Assembly: GCF_900167085.1 (NCBI RefSeq)
Contig: NZ_FUXA01000009.1
Span: 1-64,000 of the forward strand
Source: Eubacterium ruminantium
GTDB lineage: Bacteria; Bacillota; Clostridia; Lachnospirales; Lachnospiraceae
Direction: 5' to 3'
DNA length: 64,000 nucleotides
The notes beneath the pieces are model-generated. The model searched no databases. It saw only the letters and a list, made by a program, of their open reading frames with translations, and was not told the DNA's origin. The position numbers and the translations under genes are program-made. How positions within the stretch are numbered: the stretch's first letter is position 1; every line of letters begins with the position of its first letter. This document shows positions 37,301 to 45,320 of this stretch, piece after piece.

Positions 37301-39595
37301 CTATCCTTCATTTACTTCTGCTTTACGATCCTCGAAGAATCGTTTGATCCTAAGACCAAGTTTAACATGATATTCCTTGTAAAGACGTTTCATGTTCACT
37401 TCTATAGCCTTCTCCTCCTCAGGCGTACGTTGTGGTTTAACAAATACAGGCTTTGGTTTATCCTTATCTGCCTTTTTCTTCTTACGCTTGAATTTCTGAT
37501 CGGCTATGAACCTCTTTATGTTATACGGGAAATTAGTTGCATACTTCGCATAGTATACATCGAATTTCTCTCTCTCACCTCTCTCGTACTCTTCCTTCCT
37601 TGCCAGTTCTTCCTTCTCGAGAAGTATTCTCTTCTGATCAGGATTATCGGTATCCTTAGGAATTATACCAAATAGAACAAATAGCAGCCATCTGAAGAAT
37701 CTCGGAATCGAATAAATCGGATTCCATGTATAATCTTTGTAAATTTCCCTAAATGGCTTCGCTTCGTATACAGCTCTTTCAGCCTTAAGCCTAATAGCTC
37801 TTTCCTTTTCTTTGAGTTCCTTCGCCTTACGCTGCTGCTCAAGTTTCATTCTAACAGCAACTTCTCTTGGGTCTTCATGAAGGTCCTCTTCAGGAGCTTT
37901 AACTTCTTCTACCTTATTTTCTTCTTCACCTTCTTCAGCAAATTCTTCGGCAGCTTTTCTTTCCTGCTCCTTCTCTAACTGTTCCTGCATCATTTCCGAT
38001 GCTTCATCTATATCTTTCTGAGTTACGGTACCATAAGCATTGGTTCTTTCATGTTCTTCTTTCTGTCTGTCAAATACTTTTGTATCGATACCTTCAGCTT
38101 CACCGAATTCAGAACGAATAGCCTTCTTCTCAGCTTCATGCTTCTGTCTCTCAGCCTCTTCTCTGGCTGCTTCCTCAGCAAGACGTCTTTCTTCTTCAAT
38201 CCTTGCTTTACGCTCAGCTTCGATTCTCGCTCTTTCCTGTTCTTCAGCTTCAATCTCAGCTTTACGTCTTTCAAGCATTTCCTGAATACGTTTTTCTTCT
38301 TCCTCTTTCTCACGCCTTATACGTTCACGTTCTTCCTGTCTGAGAGCTTCAATCCTTCTCTTCTCAGCAAGACGTTCTTCTCTTTCATGTCTTCTTCTCT
38401 CTTCTTCTTCCTGAATAGCGAGTTCCTCGAGACGTTTTCTTTCCTTCTCAGCATAATAATTTCTTTCTATATTTATAGCATTATCAATTTCACTGAATAC
38501 ACTGTCAACATCATCAGGAAGCTCATTATTTACATATACTTCCGGGCCTTCTGCCTGAATATATCCAACACCGGCTTCAGTATGTATGCCGTAATGTCCC
38601 GAAAGAAGTTCGGTTTTATATCTCTTAACAACTTTCGGCTGAACACTCTTAAATCTCTTCTTCCCTATAGGAACATATTCTCCCTGCCCTTCTTCCGTAT
38701 ATGTCTTAAAAAGAAGCATATCGCAGGTTATCATATCCTTAAGATCTTCAAGATAATTCTGATCCGGCCTGACAGCTGTATCTTCTATATTGATCTCGTA
38801 ACCAACTTTGTCATAACTTAAAATGTATTGCCAAAGCATAAGACACGCTTTAAGGTCAACATTTTTCATGATGGCATTGGTTCTCATGATCGGCGGCTGA
38901 ACGAAGTTATTGCCAAGGGTAGTACAGAGTTCCGAGCCCTTATAACCTTCAATGGTTTTCTTGAGCTTTTCAACTCTCTGCCAGATAGTATAACCGCTGT
39001 CATTGGTTGCTTCAAGACTACGTCTCGCATCGATGGTAACTTTGAACGTCAGCTGGCTGCCCTTCGTATCATCCATCTCATTTTCAAATTCGAGACTATA
39101 TACTTCTTCATCTTTTTCTACTTCCGCCAGCTTCTGATATCTGGTCATGATGAAGATATAAAGTCTGTCAATGAGAGTATTTACAAACCTGTTTTCATAG
39201 GTTTCAAGACTTTCTTCTTTATGTACATTTAAAAGTTTAGAGGGAGTTATCTTGCCTGTTCTTTTATCCACACTTTGTATAAGATCTGTGTGCTGAGCAA
39301 GATGTTTAACGGATTCTACAGTAACTTTCTTCGAGAGGGCAATTGGCACAATTTCTTCCACGTCAACAATGGTACGACTAGGTCTTCTGATAACATTATC
39401 TACATGAATAAGTCCATTTTCTATGGCTTCAACCCAGGAGACATCAATACTCTTCTCCATAAGTTTTCGGTTCATGGAAACATTAGAACGTCCGGAACCT
39501 ACCACCTTATTCATATCGTCATAGATAACATTTTCCTGCATCGTACCAAGGGCGTCACGTAATTCCTGATACCATTCCCCGTACTTTCCGTTCAA
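37301..39595 (-). CDS. DUF2357-like protein with long coiled coil
   Basis: Residues 1 to about 370 form a globular domain containing LLNVHKEESLETYENRFVNTLIDRLY. It resembles the DUF2357/McrC-side partners of McrB-like ATPases, though this is recognised by eye only. About 375-620 is a very long Arg/Glu/Lys-rich coiled coil. After it comes FREIYKDYTWNPIYSIPRFF with a short hydrophobic stretch (WLLFVLFGII), then a basic tail. I see no PD-(D/E)xK nuclease motif, so a restriction role is not supported. The start is TTG with AGGG eight bases upstream; the neighbouring AAA+ gene also begins TTG-AAC-GGA, which supports both starts. It likely works with that ATPase at the membrane. Confidence 0.72.
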   Translation of the reverse strand: MNGKYGEWYQELRDALGTMQENVIYDDMNKVVGSGRSNVSMNRKLMEKSIDVSWVEAIENGLIHVDNVIRRPSRTIVDVEEIVPIALSKKVTVESVKHLAQHTDLIQSVDKRTGKITPSKLLNVHKEESLETYENRFVNTLIDRLYIFIMTRYQKLAEVEKDEEVYSLEFENEMDDTKGSQLTFKVTIDARRSLEATNDSGYTIWQRVEKLKKTIEGYKGSELCTTLGNNFVQPPIMRTNAIMKNVDLKACLMLWQYILSYDKVGYEINIEDTAVRPDQNYLEDLKDMITCDMLLFKTYTEEGQGEYVPIGKKRFKSVQPKVVKRYKTELLSGHYGIHTEAGVGYIQAEGPEVYVNNELPDDVDSVFSEIDNAINIERNYYAEKERKRLEELAIQEEEERRRHEREERLAEKRRIEALRQEERERIRREKEEEEKRIQEMLERRKAEIEAEEQERARIEAERKARIEEERRLAEEAAREEAERQKHEAEKKAIRSEFGEAEGIDTKVFDRQKEEHERTNAYGTVTQKDIDEASEMMQEQLEKEQERKAAEEFAEEGEEENKVEEVKAPEEDLHEDPREVAVRMKLEQQRKAKELKEKERAIRLKAERAVYEAKPFREIYKDYTWNPIYSIPRFFRWLLFVLFGIIPKDTDNPDQKRILLEKEELARKEEYERGEREKFDVYYAKYATNFPYNIKRFIADQKFKRKKKKADKDKPKPVFVKPQRTPEEEKAIEVNMKRLYKEYHVKLGLRIKRFFEDRKAEVNEG

Positions 39596-39634
39596 TATGA
39601 TTTCCCTCTCTATCGTTTATATAATCCAAAATAG

Positions 39635-39693
39635 AATGTAAAATGCTTTGCGGGACGGTAGACCTTCTTCCCGCAGACAAAAGCATTTACATT
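39635..39693. repeat. Long intercistronic hairpin between AAA+ and coiled-coil genes
   Basis: AATGTAAAATGCTTTGCGGGA pairs with TCCCGC-AGACA-AAGCATTTACATT, more than 20 paired bases with a small bulge. No T-run follows on the minus strand. It may set relative expression by mRNA processing or partial termination. Confidence 0.65.
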
Positions 39694-39731
39694 ATTATTT
39701 CTATTTATAAGCAAAAAGTAATAAATCTTTT

Positions 39732-41303
39732 TTAGAAAAGTTTCTGCAGTCTTTCAAGATAAGCTACAGATTCATTCATTTTATTCTTTCCAAATGACTT
39801 GTTGATATAAACTACAAGTTCTTTAAGTTCGTCTCTCAGCATTGCAAGGTTGAGGGATTCAAACTTTCTGAAGATCTTTGTGGCAAGTACATAATCGATA
39901 CCGTCAAGCTCGTCTCCACCGCAAGCAACATATACAGGAACGAACATACTCATCTGCTTTATAATACGGTTACCAAATGCTACACGGAGTTTATCGATAA
40001 CCCACAGATCGAGCTGATGTATCTTCTTCATGCTTTCCTGAGAAACAGGATATTTCTCTATAGCATCTGTAAAGAGCTGATTAAGATGTGAGAAACTGAG
40101 TGTAAGAGGAGGTGTATCCTCAACATTGAATGCCACACCTTTTGCGTCAAGGTTGATTGGCTGAGCACGGTCGTAAACCTTATCGGAAATAGCATATGTA
40201 GAATCGTCGTTGTTGGCGGTTCCGATATACCATATATTCTGAGGTATACGAAGTTTACCATGATCAAGATTCTCAGGATCTGAGCTCCATACATTTGGAA
40301 CAAGATCAAGTTCCCACTCATCAGCATTTGGCATTTCGAGTATGGACAGCATTTCTGCGAAATAGTACTCGATACGCGCAATGTTCATCTCGTCGAGAAG
40401 GATAAGATTGACATTGTCGTTATATCCTGAATCATATATTCTCTTAAGAACTTCTGTTTCGTTGAAGTTTTTAGTGAATTCATTGAAGTATCCAAAAAGC
40501 TCGGTTCTGTCTCTCCAAGAAGGCTGTACCGATGCGATGGTTGTATCAACCTGCAGGAACTTACCAAATGAATATGGAAGGGAAGTTTTACCTGTACCGG
40601 AAATACCCTGAAGGATGATAAGCTTTGTAGAAGCCATACCTGCCATGAAAAGCCTTACGGTCTTAATATCATAGTAAAGATGCATTCTTGAACAGGCAAA
40701 TCCACGGAAACGTTCGCATATTCCCGGAAGATCGATCTCATTATCATATTCAGGTGGCGTATATGTCTTGTAGAACATATCCACTTCGAAGAGTTTTGAG
40801 AATCTTCTGTCCTGTGTAATGATAACACCTTCTTCTCCTGCTGCCATCTGGATATTCTCCGGAGACTCACCTTCATAATCTATAGTTCCGCCACCTGCAA
40901 GACCAAGTGCCGCACTACCCGGAACACCGATCTGAGCAACCTTCATAGCCATGATCTCGTCTTTTTCTCTGGTCATCTTAAGAACCTGTCTTTGAAGAAC
41001 AGAAATCTCTTCAAGAAGGTCTTCGTTGCTGACAATTGAATGTCTGAATCTTATATACTTTCTGATAGCAAATACTATCAAAAGGAAGATAAGGACATAG
41101 ATCGCCACAACAATGATGATACCAAGAATGGCAAGAATCCATCCAATCGCATCAAACTTGCTTGAATACTGCTTAAAGATATCTATATAGCTTTTGATGT
41201 TAAATATCTTTGCAAATCCATTTCCAATGCCCTTGAATATCATTCCCCATCCTTTGAGCATCTCGGAAATAAAAGCAAAGAACCATTTTAAAAATCCGTT
41301 CAA
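39732..41303 (-). CDS. Membrane-anchored McrB-like AAA+ ATPase
   Basis: This 523-residue protein has a hydrophobic N-terminal region with a clear membrane helix at about 53-80 and then a short coiled coil (about 92-120). The AAA+ domain follows, with Walker A GISGTGKT at 233-240, Walker B ILLDEMNIAR at 301-310, sensor GTANNDDS at 361-368 and an arginine-finger candidate near 379. LLDEMN and GTAN are typical of the McrB clade. McrB drives DNA cleavage, but here there is no DNA-binding domain and the protein is tethered to the membrane, so a role as motor or remodeller for export is more likely. The start is TTG after GAGGGG. It lies between a SipW gene and its probable coiled-coil partner. Confidence 0.83.
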   Translation of the reverse strand: MNGFLKWFFAFISEMLKGWGMIFKGIGNGFAKIFNIKSYIDIFKQYSSKFDAIGWILAILGIIIVVAIYVLIFLLIVFAIRKYIRFRHSIVSNEDLLEEISVLQRQVLKMTREKDEIMAMKVAQIGVPGSAALGLAGGGTIDYEGESPENIQMAAGEEGVIITQDRRFSKLFEVDMFYKTYTPPEYDNEIDLPGICERFRGFACSRMHLYYDIKTVRLFMAGMASTKLIILQGISGTGKTSLPYSFGKFLQVDTTIASVQPSWRDRTELFGYFNEFTKNFNETEVLKRIYDSGYNDNVNLILLDEMNIARIEYYFAEMLSILEMPNADEWELDLVPNVWSSDPENLDHGKLRIPQNIWYIGTANNDDSTYAISDKVYDRAQPINLDAKGVAFNVEDTPPLTLSFSHLNQLFTDAIEKYPVSQESMKKIHQLDLWVIDKLRVAFGNRIIKQMSMFVPVYVACGGDELDGIDYVLATKIFRKFESLNLAMLRDELKELVVYINKSFGKNKMNESVAYLERLQKLF

Positions 41304-41412
41304 TACTTAACCCCTCTCATTGTTGCCACATCTCTAAGTTACCCTTACCTACGTCGTATAATTACAACTAAAAACACCTTTTCTTATACAGGATATCTGT
41401 ATGCTTTACTCT

Positions 41413-41462
41413 TTTTCGGAAAATCCACTCAGAGCTGCCTCATCTTATAAAGTTTCCGAAAA
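41413..41462. repeat. Inverted repeat between SipW and AAA+ genes
   Basis: TTTTCGGAAA and TTTCCGAAAA form a perfect 10-bp stem around 30 bases, without a T-run. It is the second stable hairpin flanking the AAA+ gene. Confidence 0.55.
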
Positions 41463-41476
41463 CCCCATCACGTTCA

Positions 41477-42229
41477 TTATGCTTTAATTTCTGTGTCTAC
41501 TACTTCTTTGGCAATCGCAACATTTTCCTGTACATCAGCATCGATTTCATCAACAACTTCATCAACCCCATTTTCGATGTCGTCCTGAATCTCATTTGTG
41601 GAATCTTCTTCCTTTTTCTTAGCTGCAAGATATTCCTCGACAGCCTTTCTCTTAATCTCTTCCTCGTCTTCTTCGGATAACTTTGGTTTCTTAACCTCTA
41701 TAAGCACAACGATAAATTTGTAAAGCTCATAAAGGAAGAAAATTGCCATCGGAATAAGGATACATATGAAGAAGCCCTTCTTGGTTCTAAGGAAATCGAG
41801 CACTTTACCCATTCCATTAAATTTTTTTCCTGTCCATTTTCCGATGATATCCGATGCATATGCCGGAAGTTCATCATTGATACTATTGTTGTCACCTCGT
41901 GTTACGAAACTTCTTGAATTCTCAGCTTCATTGATTTCAACAATCCTATGCGTATTGATAACTCTCTTGCCCTGAATGATCGTGTAAAAAGTGATAACAT
42001 CCCCCTCTTTAAGATTGTAAAGATCATCAATCTTCTTAACAAAAATCAGGTCGCCTTTCTTAAATGTCGGACTCATGGAATCTGATTCTACCGCCATTGG
42101 TGTAATTCCAAAAAGCGATGCAGTCTTGCCGTTCCTTGAGCTGGCAAAGACAAGAAGTGTTATCAGAAATGCCATGATAAGCAATGCCCATGCGACTACG
42201 TTAGCTACAATCTTTAATACTTTTTTCAT
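41477..42229 (-). CDS. SipW-type signal peptidase I
   Basis: The 250-residue protein has an N-terminal membrane helix (about 10-29), the catalytic serine S51 in SDSMSPTF and histidine H94 in NTHRIVEI. RGDNNSIND with a conserved aspartate near 113 and a C-terminal membrane helix (about 150-175) follow. Histidine instead of lysine marks the SipW/eukaryotic-type class, which processes TasA-like signals. A charged cytoplasmic tail of about 65 residues follows. I use the ATG at 42229, nine bases after GAGG. It lies 53 bases after the TasA-like gene at 42283 and is one of two different SipW-type enzymes in this locus. Confidence 0.88.
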   Translation of the reverse strand: MKKVLKIVANVVAWALLIMAFLITLLVFASSRNGKTASLFGITPMAVESDSMSPTFKKGDLIFVKKIDDLYNLKEGDVITFYTIIQGKRVINTHRIVEINEAENSRSFVTRGDNNSINDELPAYASDIIGKWTGKKFNGMGKVLDFLRTKKGFFICILIPMAIFFLYELYKFIVVLIEVKKPKLSEEDEEEIKRKAVEEYLAAKKKEEDSTNEIQDDIENGVDEVVDEIDADVQENVAIAKEVVDTEIKA

Positions 42230-42282
42230 ACTCCCCATCCTCACGTTATTGTTATTATGCCTTACTATTAACCAGCATTTAT

Positions 42283-42996
42283 TTATGTTGTCTCTTTTAT
42301 CTTAAAGATCATCGTAAATTTAATCGTTCCTCCGATTATCTTATCAATGCAATCAGGATCATTTCCCTCAAGCCATATTACGACCGTGTACTTATCTCTG
42401 TCCTTCGGTTTAAACCCTTCCGACTCAGTTCTCATAACGGCTGTCGATGAAAGGAATTCCTTATCACAATCCTTTTCCTTTCCGCTACCGTTCGACTTCG
42501 TCTTTCCGTAAACGGTTTTTTCGCCATTTTTATATACAGAAACTCTGATTGCCTCATCTACGCCTTTGGTCACGTTATCTATGTGAAGCTCCCCTTCGTA
42601 TGATAAAGTATCATCTCCGGAGTTGATCAGATAAAATGTATATGCGATATAATTCGGGCCATTATGGCTTCCGTTAACCATATCGACATTTGCAGGTATA
42701 TCCATTCCGCTGATGTTGGTCATATCATAAACGATATCCGCATTCAGCTTAGCATTGGCGTGTTCATACTCGGGTGTTTCAGAAAGGCATAAACCCTGCT
42801 TGGCCATATCATATTTATTAACTTTTACGGTAAAGCTGCCGAACTTATCATAGAAATACGATATCGCGTATGCAACAGCGACTATCGCAATAAGAATTCC
42901 GGTTAGAAGTGCCATAACACGCGTAATGATGACATGCTTTTTAACTTCTTTTGCAGTCCTTCTCAGTTCTACAATATCCTTCTTATTTTCTGCCAC
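42283..42996 (-). CDS. TasA-like exported protein
   Basis: The 237-residue protein starts at a GTG (42996), six bases after AGGGG. After a charged cytoplasmic stretch comes one hydrophobic helix at about 24-46 ending VAYAISYFYDKFGSF. The mature domain is beta-rich (NYIAYTFYLINSGDDTLSYEG), typical of TasA/camelysin-like jelly rolls. It ends with VVIWLEGNDPDC, the same WLEG-x-DPDC element as in the major subunit at 33816-34922, which links the two as relatives. It directly precedes the first SipW gene, as calY or tasA pair with sipW. It may be a minor, initiating or anchoring subunit. Confidence 0.8.
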   Translation of the reverse strand: MAENKKDIVELRRTAKEVKKHVIITRVMALLTGILIAIVAVAYAISYFYDKFGSFTVKVNKYDMAKQGLCLSETPEYEHANAKLNADIVYDMTNISGMDIPANVDMVNGSHNGPNYIAYTFYLINSGDDTLSYEGELHIDNVTKGVDEAIRVSVYKNGEKTVYGKTKSNGSGKEKDCDKEFLSSTAVMRTESEGFKPKDRDKYTVVIWLEGNDPDCIDKIIGGTIKFTMIFKIKETT

Positions 42997-43149
42997 ATTT
43001 ATCCCCTTCTTTTCAAGTAAAACAACACTGCCACAACCTTGTGCAATAATTCGGTCTCTTCAGGATATTATACTTGGGTAGAAGCATTATATGTCGAAAT
43101 GTCTGCCTGTCTCGCAAAATTACTTTACAAATTTAGCCAATCGATCCGC

Positions 43150-44037
43150 TTAATTATCAGCCTGAGTCTCAACAACTACATTAGCTTCAGTAACTTCAAC
43201 CTGTTCTTCAGAAGTTTTAGTTACATCTGCATTTGCTTCAACTGTCTCTGCGCTAGCTACGGCTGTCTTAGCATTTTCTTCCGACTTTTTCCTCTTCAAA
43301 TATCTCTCCGTAACATATCTGCCGGCAAGACTTCCTGCTCCAAATCTGATATGAGATTTGAAAAGCTGTTCAGCCTGGTCAACATTAGAGACACCATCCG
43401 CTATAACATCCGCTTCCATTCCTTCCACGAAATCAACTATGGAGCTTACAGCTGATAAAGATCTGTCATCCTTGTTAAGATAACCGATGATTTCCTGACT
43501 GAGCATCACATAATCAACTGGGAAGTATGCAAGTTTCATAAGCGGTGAATTAATGCCTCCAAAGTCTGTCAACATGAAATGAAAACCACGATTTCTGAGT
43601 TGCTCGATAACATTCCTGTGAACATTAGTTCCATGCAGCAACAGTTCAGGTGCAACCTCAAAACAGATTCTGTTTGTATCGGTCGACATCTCGTCCATGG
43701 TGTCCATCAACTTCTGCTGAACATTCTTGGTCTCAAGATATCTGAGAGGCATATATACCGAAATCCATCTGAAATAAAAGTCTTTCTCCAATAGACTTTT
43801 GACAGTTTCGATACACTGCTTCAATTCAAGCTCAAACAGTGATACACACTGATTACTGAGCTCAGCTACCTTCCTGAAGGTTTCCGGCATAAGAGTCCCC
43901 ATTCCGGGCGTATTAAGCCTGGTTTTCGATTGAAGAAATGTAGTATCGCCTGATTCAAACTCCCTAATACCGCGATAGTACAGCTCAACCGCTCTTAGCC
44001 CACCTACTTTTGTTTCAATATTATTATTTGTCCCCAT
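43150..44037 (-). CDS. Degenerate EAL-domain protein, probable c-di-GMP receptor
   Basis: From the ATG at 44037 (six bases after AAGAGA) the protein has 295 residues. The EAL fold is recognisable in FEVAPELLL, LTDFGGINSPLMKLAYFPVDYVML and FGAGSLAGRYV. Active-site residues are lost, however: the EAL motif reads AVELYYRG, the DDFG pair reads TDFG and AEGVE reads ADGVS. It is therefore unlikely to hydrolyse c-di-GMP and more likely binds it or a protein. A Thr/Val/Glu-rich tail of about 45 residues follows the domain. Upstream ATG codons fall between the -10 box and the start site, so they cannot be used. It heads the export locus behind a perfect promoter. Confidence 0.78.
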   Translation of the reverse strand: MGTNNNIETKVGGLRAVELYYRGIREFESGDTTFLQSKTRLNTPGMGTLMPETFRKVAELSNQCVSLFELELKQCIETVKSLLEKDFYFRWISVYMPLRYLETKNVQQKLMDTMDEMSTDTNRICFEVAPELLLHGTNVHRNVIEQLRNRGFHFMLTDFGGINSPLMKLAYFPVDYVMLSQEIIGYLNKDDRSLSAVSSIVDFVEGMEADVIADGVSNVDQAEQLFKSHIRFGAGSLAGRYVTERYLKRKKSEENAKTAVASAETVEANADVTKTSEEQVEVTEANVVVETQADN

Positions 44038-44093
44038 AAGCATTCTCTTTTTCATTATATAAAAAGCATTTTGAACGCAGTTATTCACCATTT

Positions 44094-44122
44094 ATTATAT
44101 TTGAATTTGTGTATTATGTCAA
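44094..44122 (-). promoter_or_regulatory. Perfect consensus promoter of the export locus
   Basis: On the minus strand TTGACA (44122-44117), 17 bases and TATAAT (44099-44094) match the sigma-A consensus exactly. The expected start is near 44087. Confidence 0.85.
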
Positions 44123-44289
44123 GTTTTCGACGTGTTTTTCAGACATTTTGGACACTATGCACAAACCCTTGAAAATACTAGCTTTTTAAATTTATTTTAT
44201 TTAATTTTTTTGCTTTTTTTGATGCTTTTTCGCCTCACCACCCTACACTTTTTTCGTATTTTTTCTTTCGGCGTCAGAGCATGTTTTTG

Positions 44290-44337
44290 TATATGTTCTT
44301 TTATATGTTCTTTTATATATTCTTTTATATATTTTTA
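44290..44337. repeat. Four 12-base tandem repeats
   Basis: The unit TATATGTTCTTT occurs twice exactly, then as TATATATTCTTT and TATATATTTTTA. This is a low-complexity array able to change length by slippage. Confidence 0.85.
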
Positions 44338-44425
44338 TGAAATTAAAATCTCATACATAAAGATAATTTTGCGGATACGGAACCTCAGTATTAAACCTTT
44401 TTACTAAGTTTCCAAAAAAAGGCAT

Positions 44426-44459
44426 AAGAAAACCGTGGCTATTAAACCACGGTTTTTCT
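44426..44459. terminator. Terminator after the sirtuin gene
   Basis: AGAAAACCGTGG and CCACGGTTTTTCT form a strong stem with A- and T-runs on both sides, so it could work in both directions. Confidence 0.85.
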
Positions 44460-44488
44460 GTTAATTATCACTATATATTCTGTCCCGA

Positions 44489-45241
44489 TCAAACTACTAT
44501 CTGAGAGAATACTTCTCCTATTTTCTTCGTAACAAGGATATCAGCCGATACATCTCTTGCTGTCGGAGACATATTTATAACTGCAAGATGCTTTCCTCTG
44601 AAATAGTCAATAAATCCTGCCGCCGGATAAACAACAAGGCTTGTTCCGCCTATTATCAGCATATCCGCCTTTGAAATATGTTTGATGGATCTTGAAATAA
44701 CATCAGAATCAAGTCCTTCTTCATAGAGAACAACATCAGGTCTTATGATTCCGCCACATTTATCACATCTTGGAACCCCGTCAGAATTAAGGATATACTT
44801 AACTCCCGCATGCACATCATCATCTGTACTGCTGAAAGTCTTACCGCATTTCATACAATAATTTCTGAGAGTTGAACCATGAAGTTCAAGAACCTCTTTA
44901 CTTCCTGCAGCCTGGTGAAGGCCATCAATATTCTGAGTTATAACCGCCTTAAGCTTCCCTTTCTGTTCCATCTCTGCAAGCTTCTTATGAGCAGCATTTG
45001 GCTTTGCGTCCGTTATAAGCATTTTGTCTTTATAAAACTCATAGAAGTCTTCGGTTTTATTCATGAAAAATGAATGGCTGACTATGGTTTCAGGCGGATA
45101 TTTATACTTCTGACTATATAAACCATCCTGGCTTCTGAAATCCGGTATACCACTTTCAGTTGATACTCCTGCCCCTCCGAAAAATACTATATAATTTGAT
45201 TCATCGATGGCATCCTGTAGTTTCTTAATGTCTTCATCCAT
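44489..45241 (-). CDS. Sirtuin-type NAD-dependent protein deacylase
   Basis: This 250-residue protein has the NAD-binding FFGGAGVSTESGIPDFRS, the catalytic TQNIDGLHQAAG with the histidine in LELHGS, and a zinc-binding pair of CxxC motifs (CMKCGKT and CDKCGGI). GTSLVVYPAAG closes the Rossmann fold. It removes acyl groups from lysines using NAD. The start is the ATG at 45241, nine bases after GGGAGG; an earlier in-frame ATG has no ribosome site. It lies 79 bases after cdaR and may be read from the same transcript. Confidence 0.93.
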   Translation of the reverse strand: MDEDIKKLQDAIDESNYIVFFGGAGVSTESGIPDFRSQDGLYSQKYKYPPETIVSHSFFMNKTEDFYEFYKDKMLITDAKPNAAHKKLAEMEQKGKLKAVITQNIDGLHQAAGSKEVLELHGSTLRNYCMKCGKTFSSTDDDVHAGVKYILNSDGVPRCDKCGGIIRPDVVLYEEGLDSDVISRSIKHISKADMLIIGGTSLVVYPAAGFIDYFRGKHLAVINMSPTARDVSADILVTKKIGEVFSQIVV

Positions 45242-45320
45242 TCCAAAATACCTCCCTTGATCAAACTTTATAAAGCACATTTACTTTATACTTTTATCTC
45301 TTAGTAAAATATATCCCGAC

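Larger units (their letters stand above)
44123..44488. other. AT-rich region between sirtuin and export locus
   Basis: I see no credible gene here. It holds a 12-base tandem repeat at 44290-44337 and a terminator at 44426-44459; the rest is T-rich on the plus strand. Confidence 0.6.

Noticed and set aside
37301-41303. McrBC-type restriction or anti-phage system
   Set aside because: The ATPase is membrane-anchored, no DNA-binding or nuclease motif is visible, and the flanking genes are export genes. Kept as an alternative test in the findings.
43038-44091. Earlier start for the EAL gene at 44091
   Set aside because: That ATG lies between the perfect -10 box and the predicted transcription start, so it cannot be on the mRNA.
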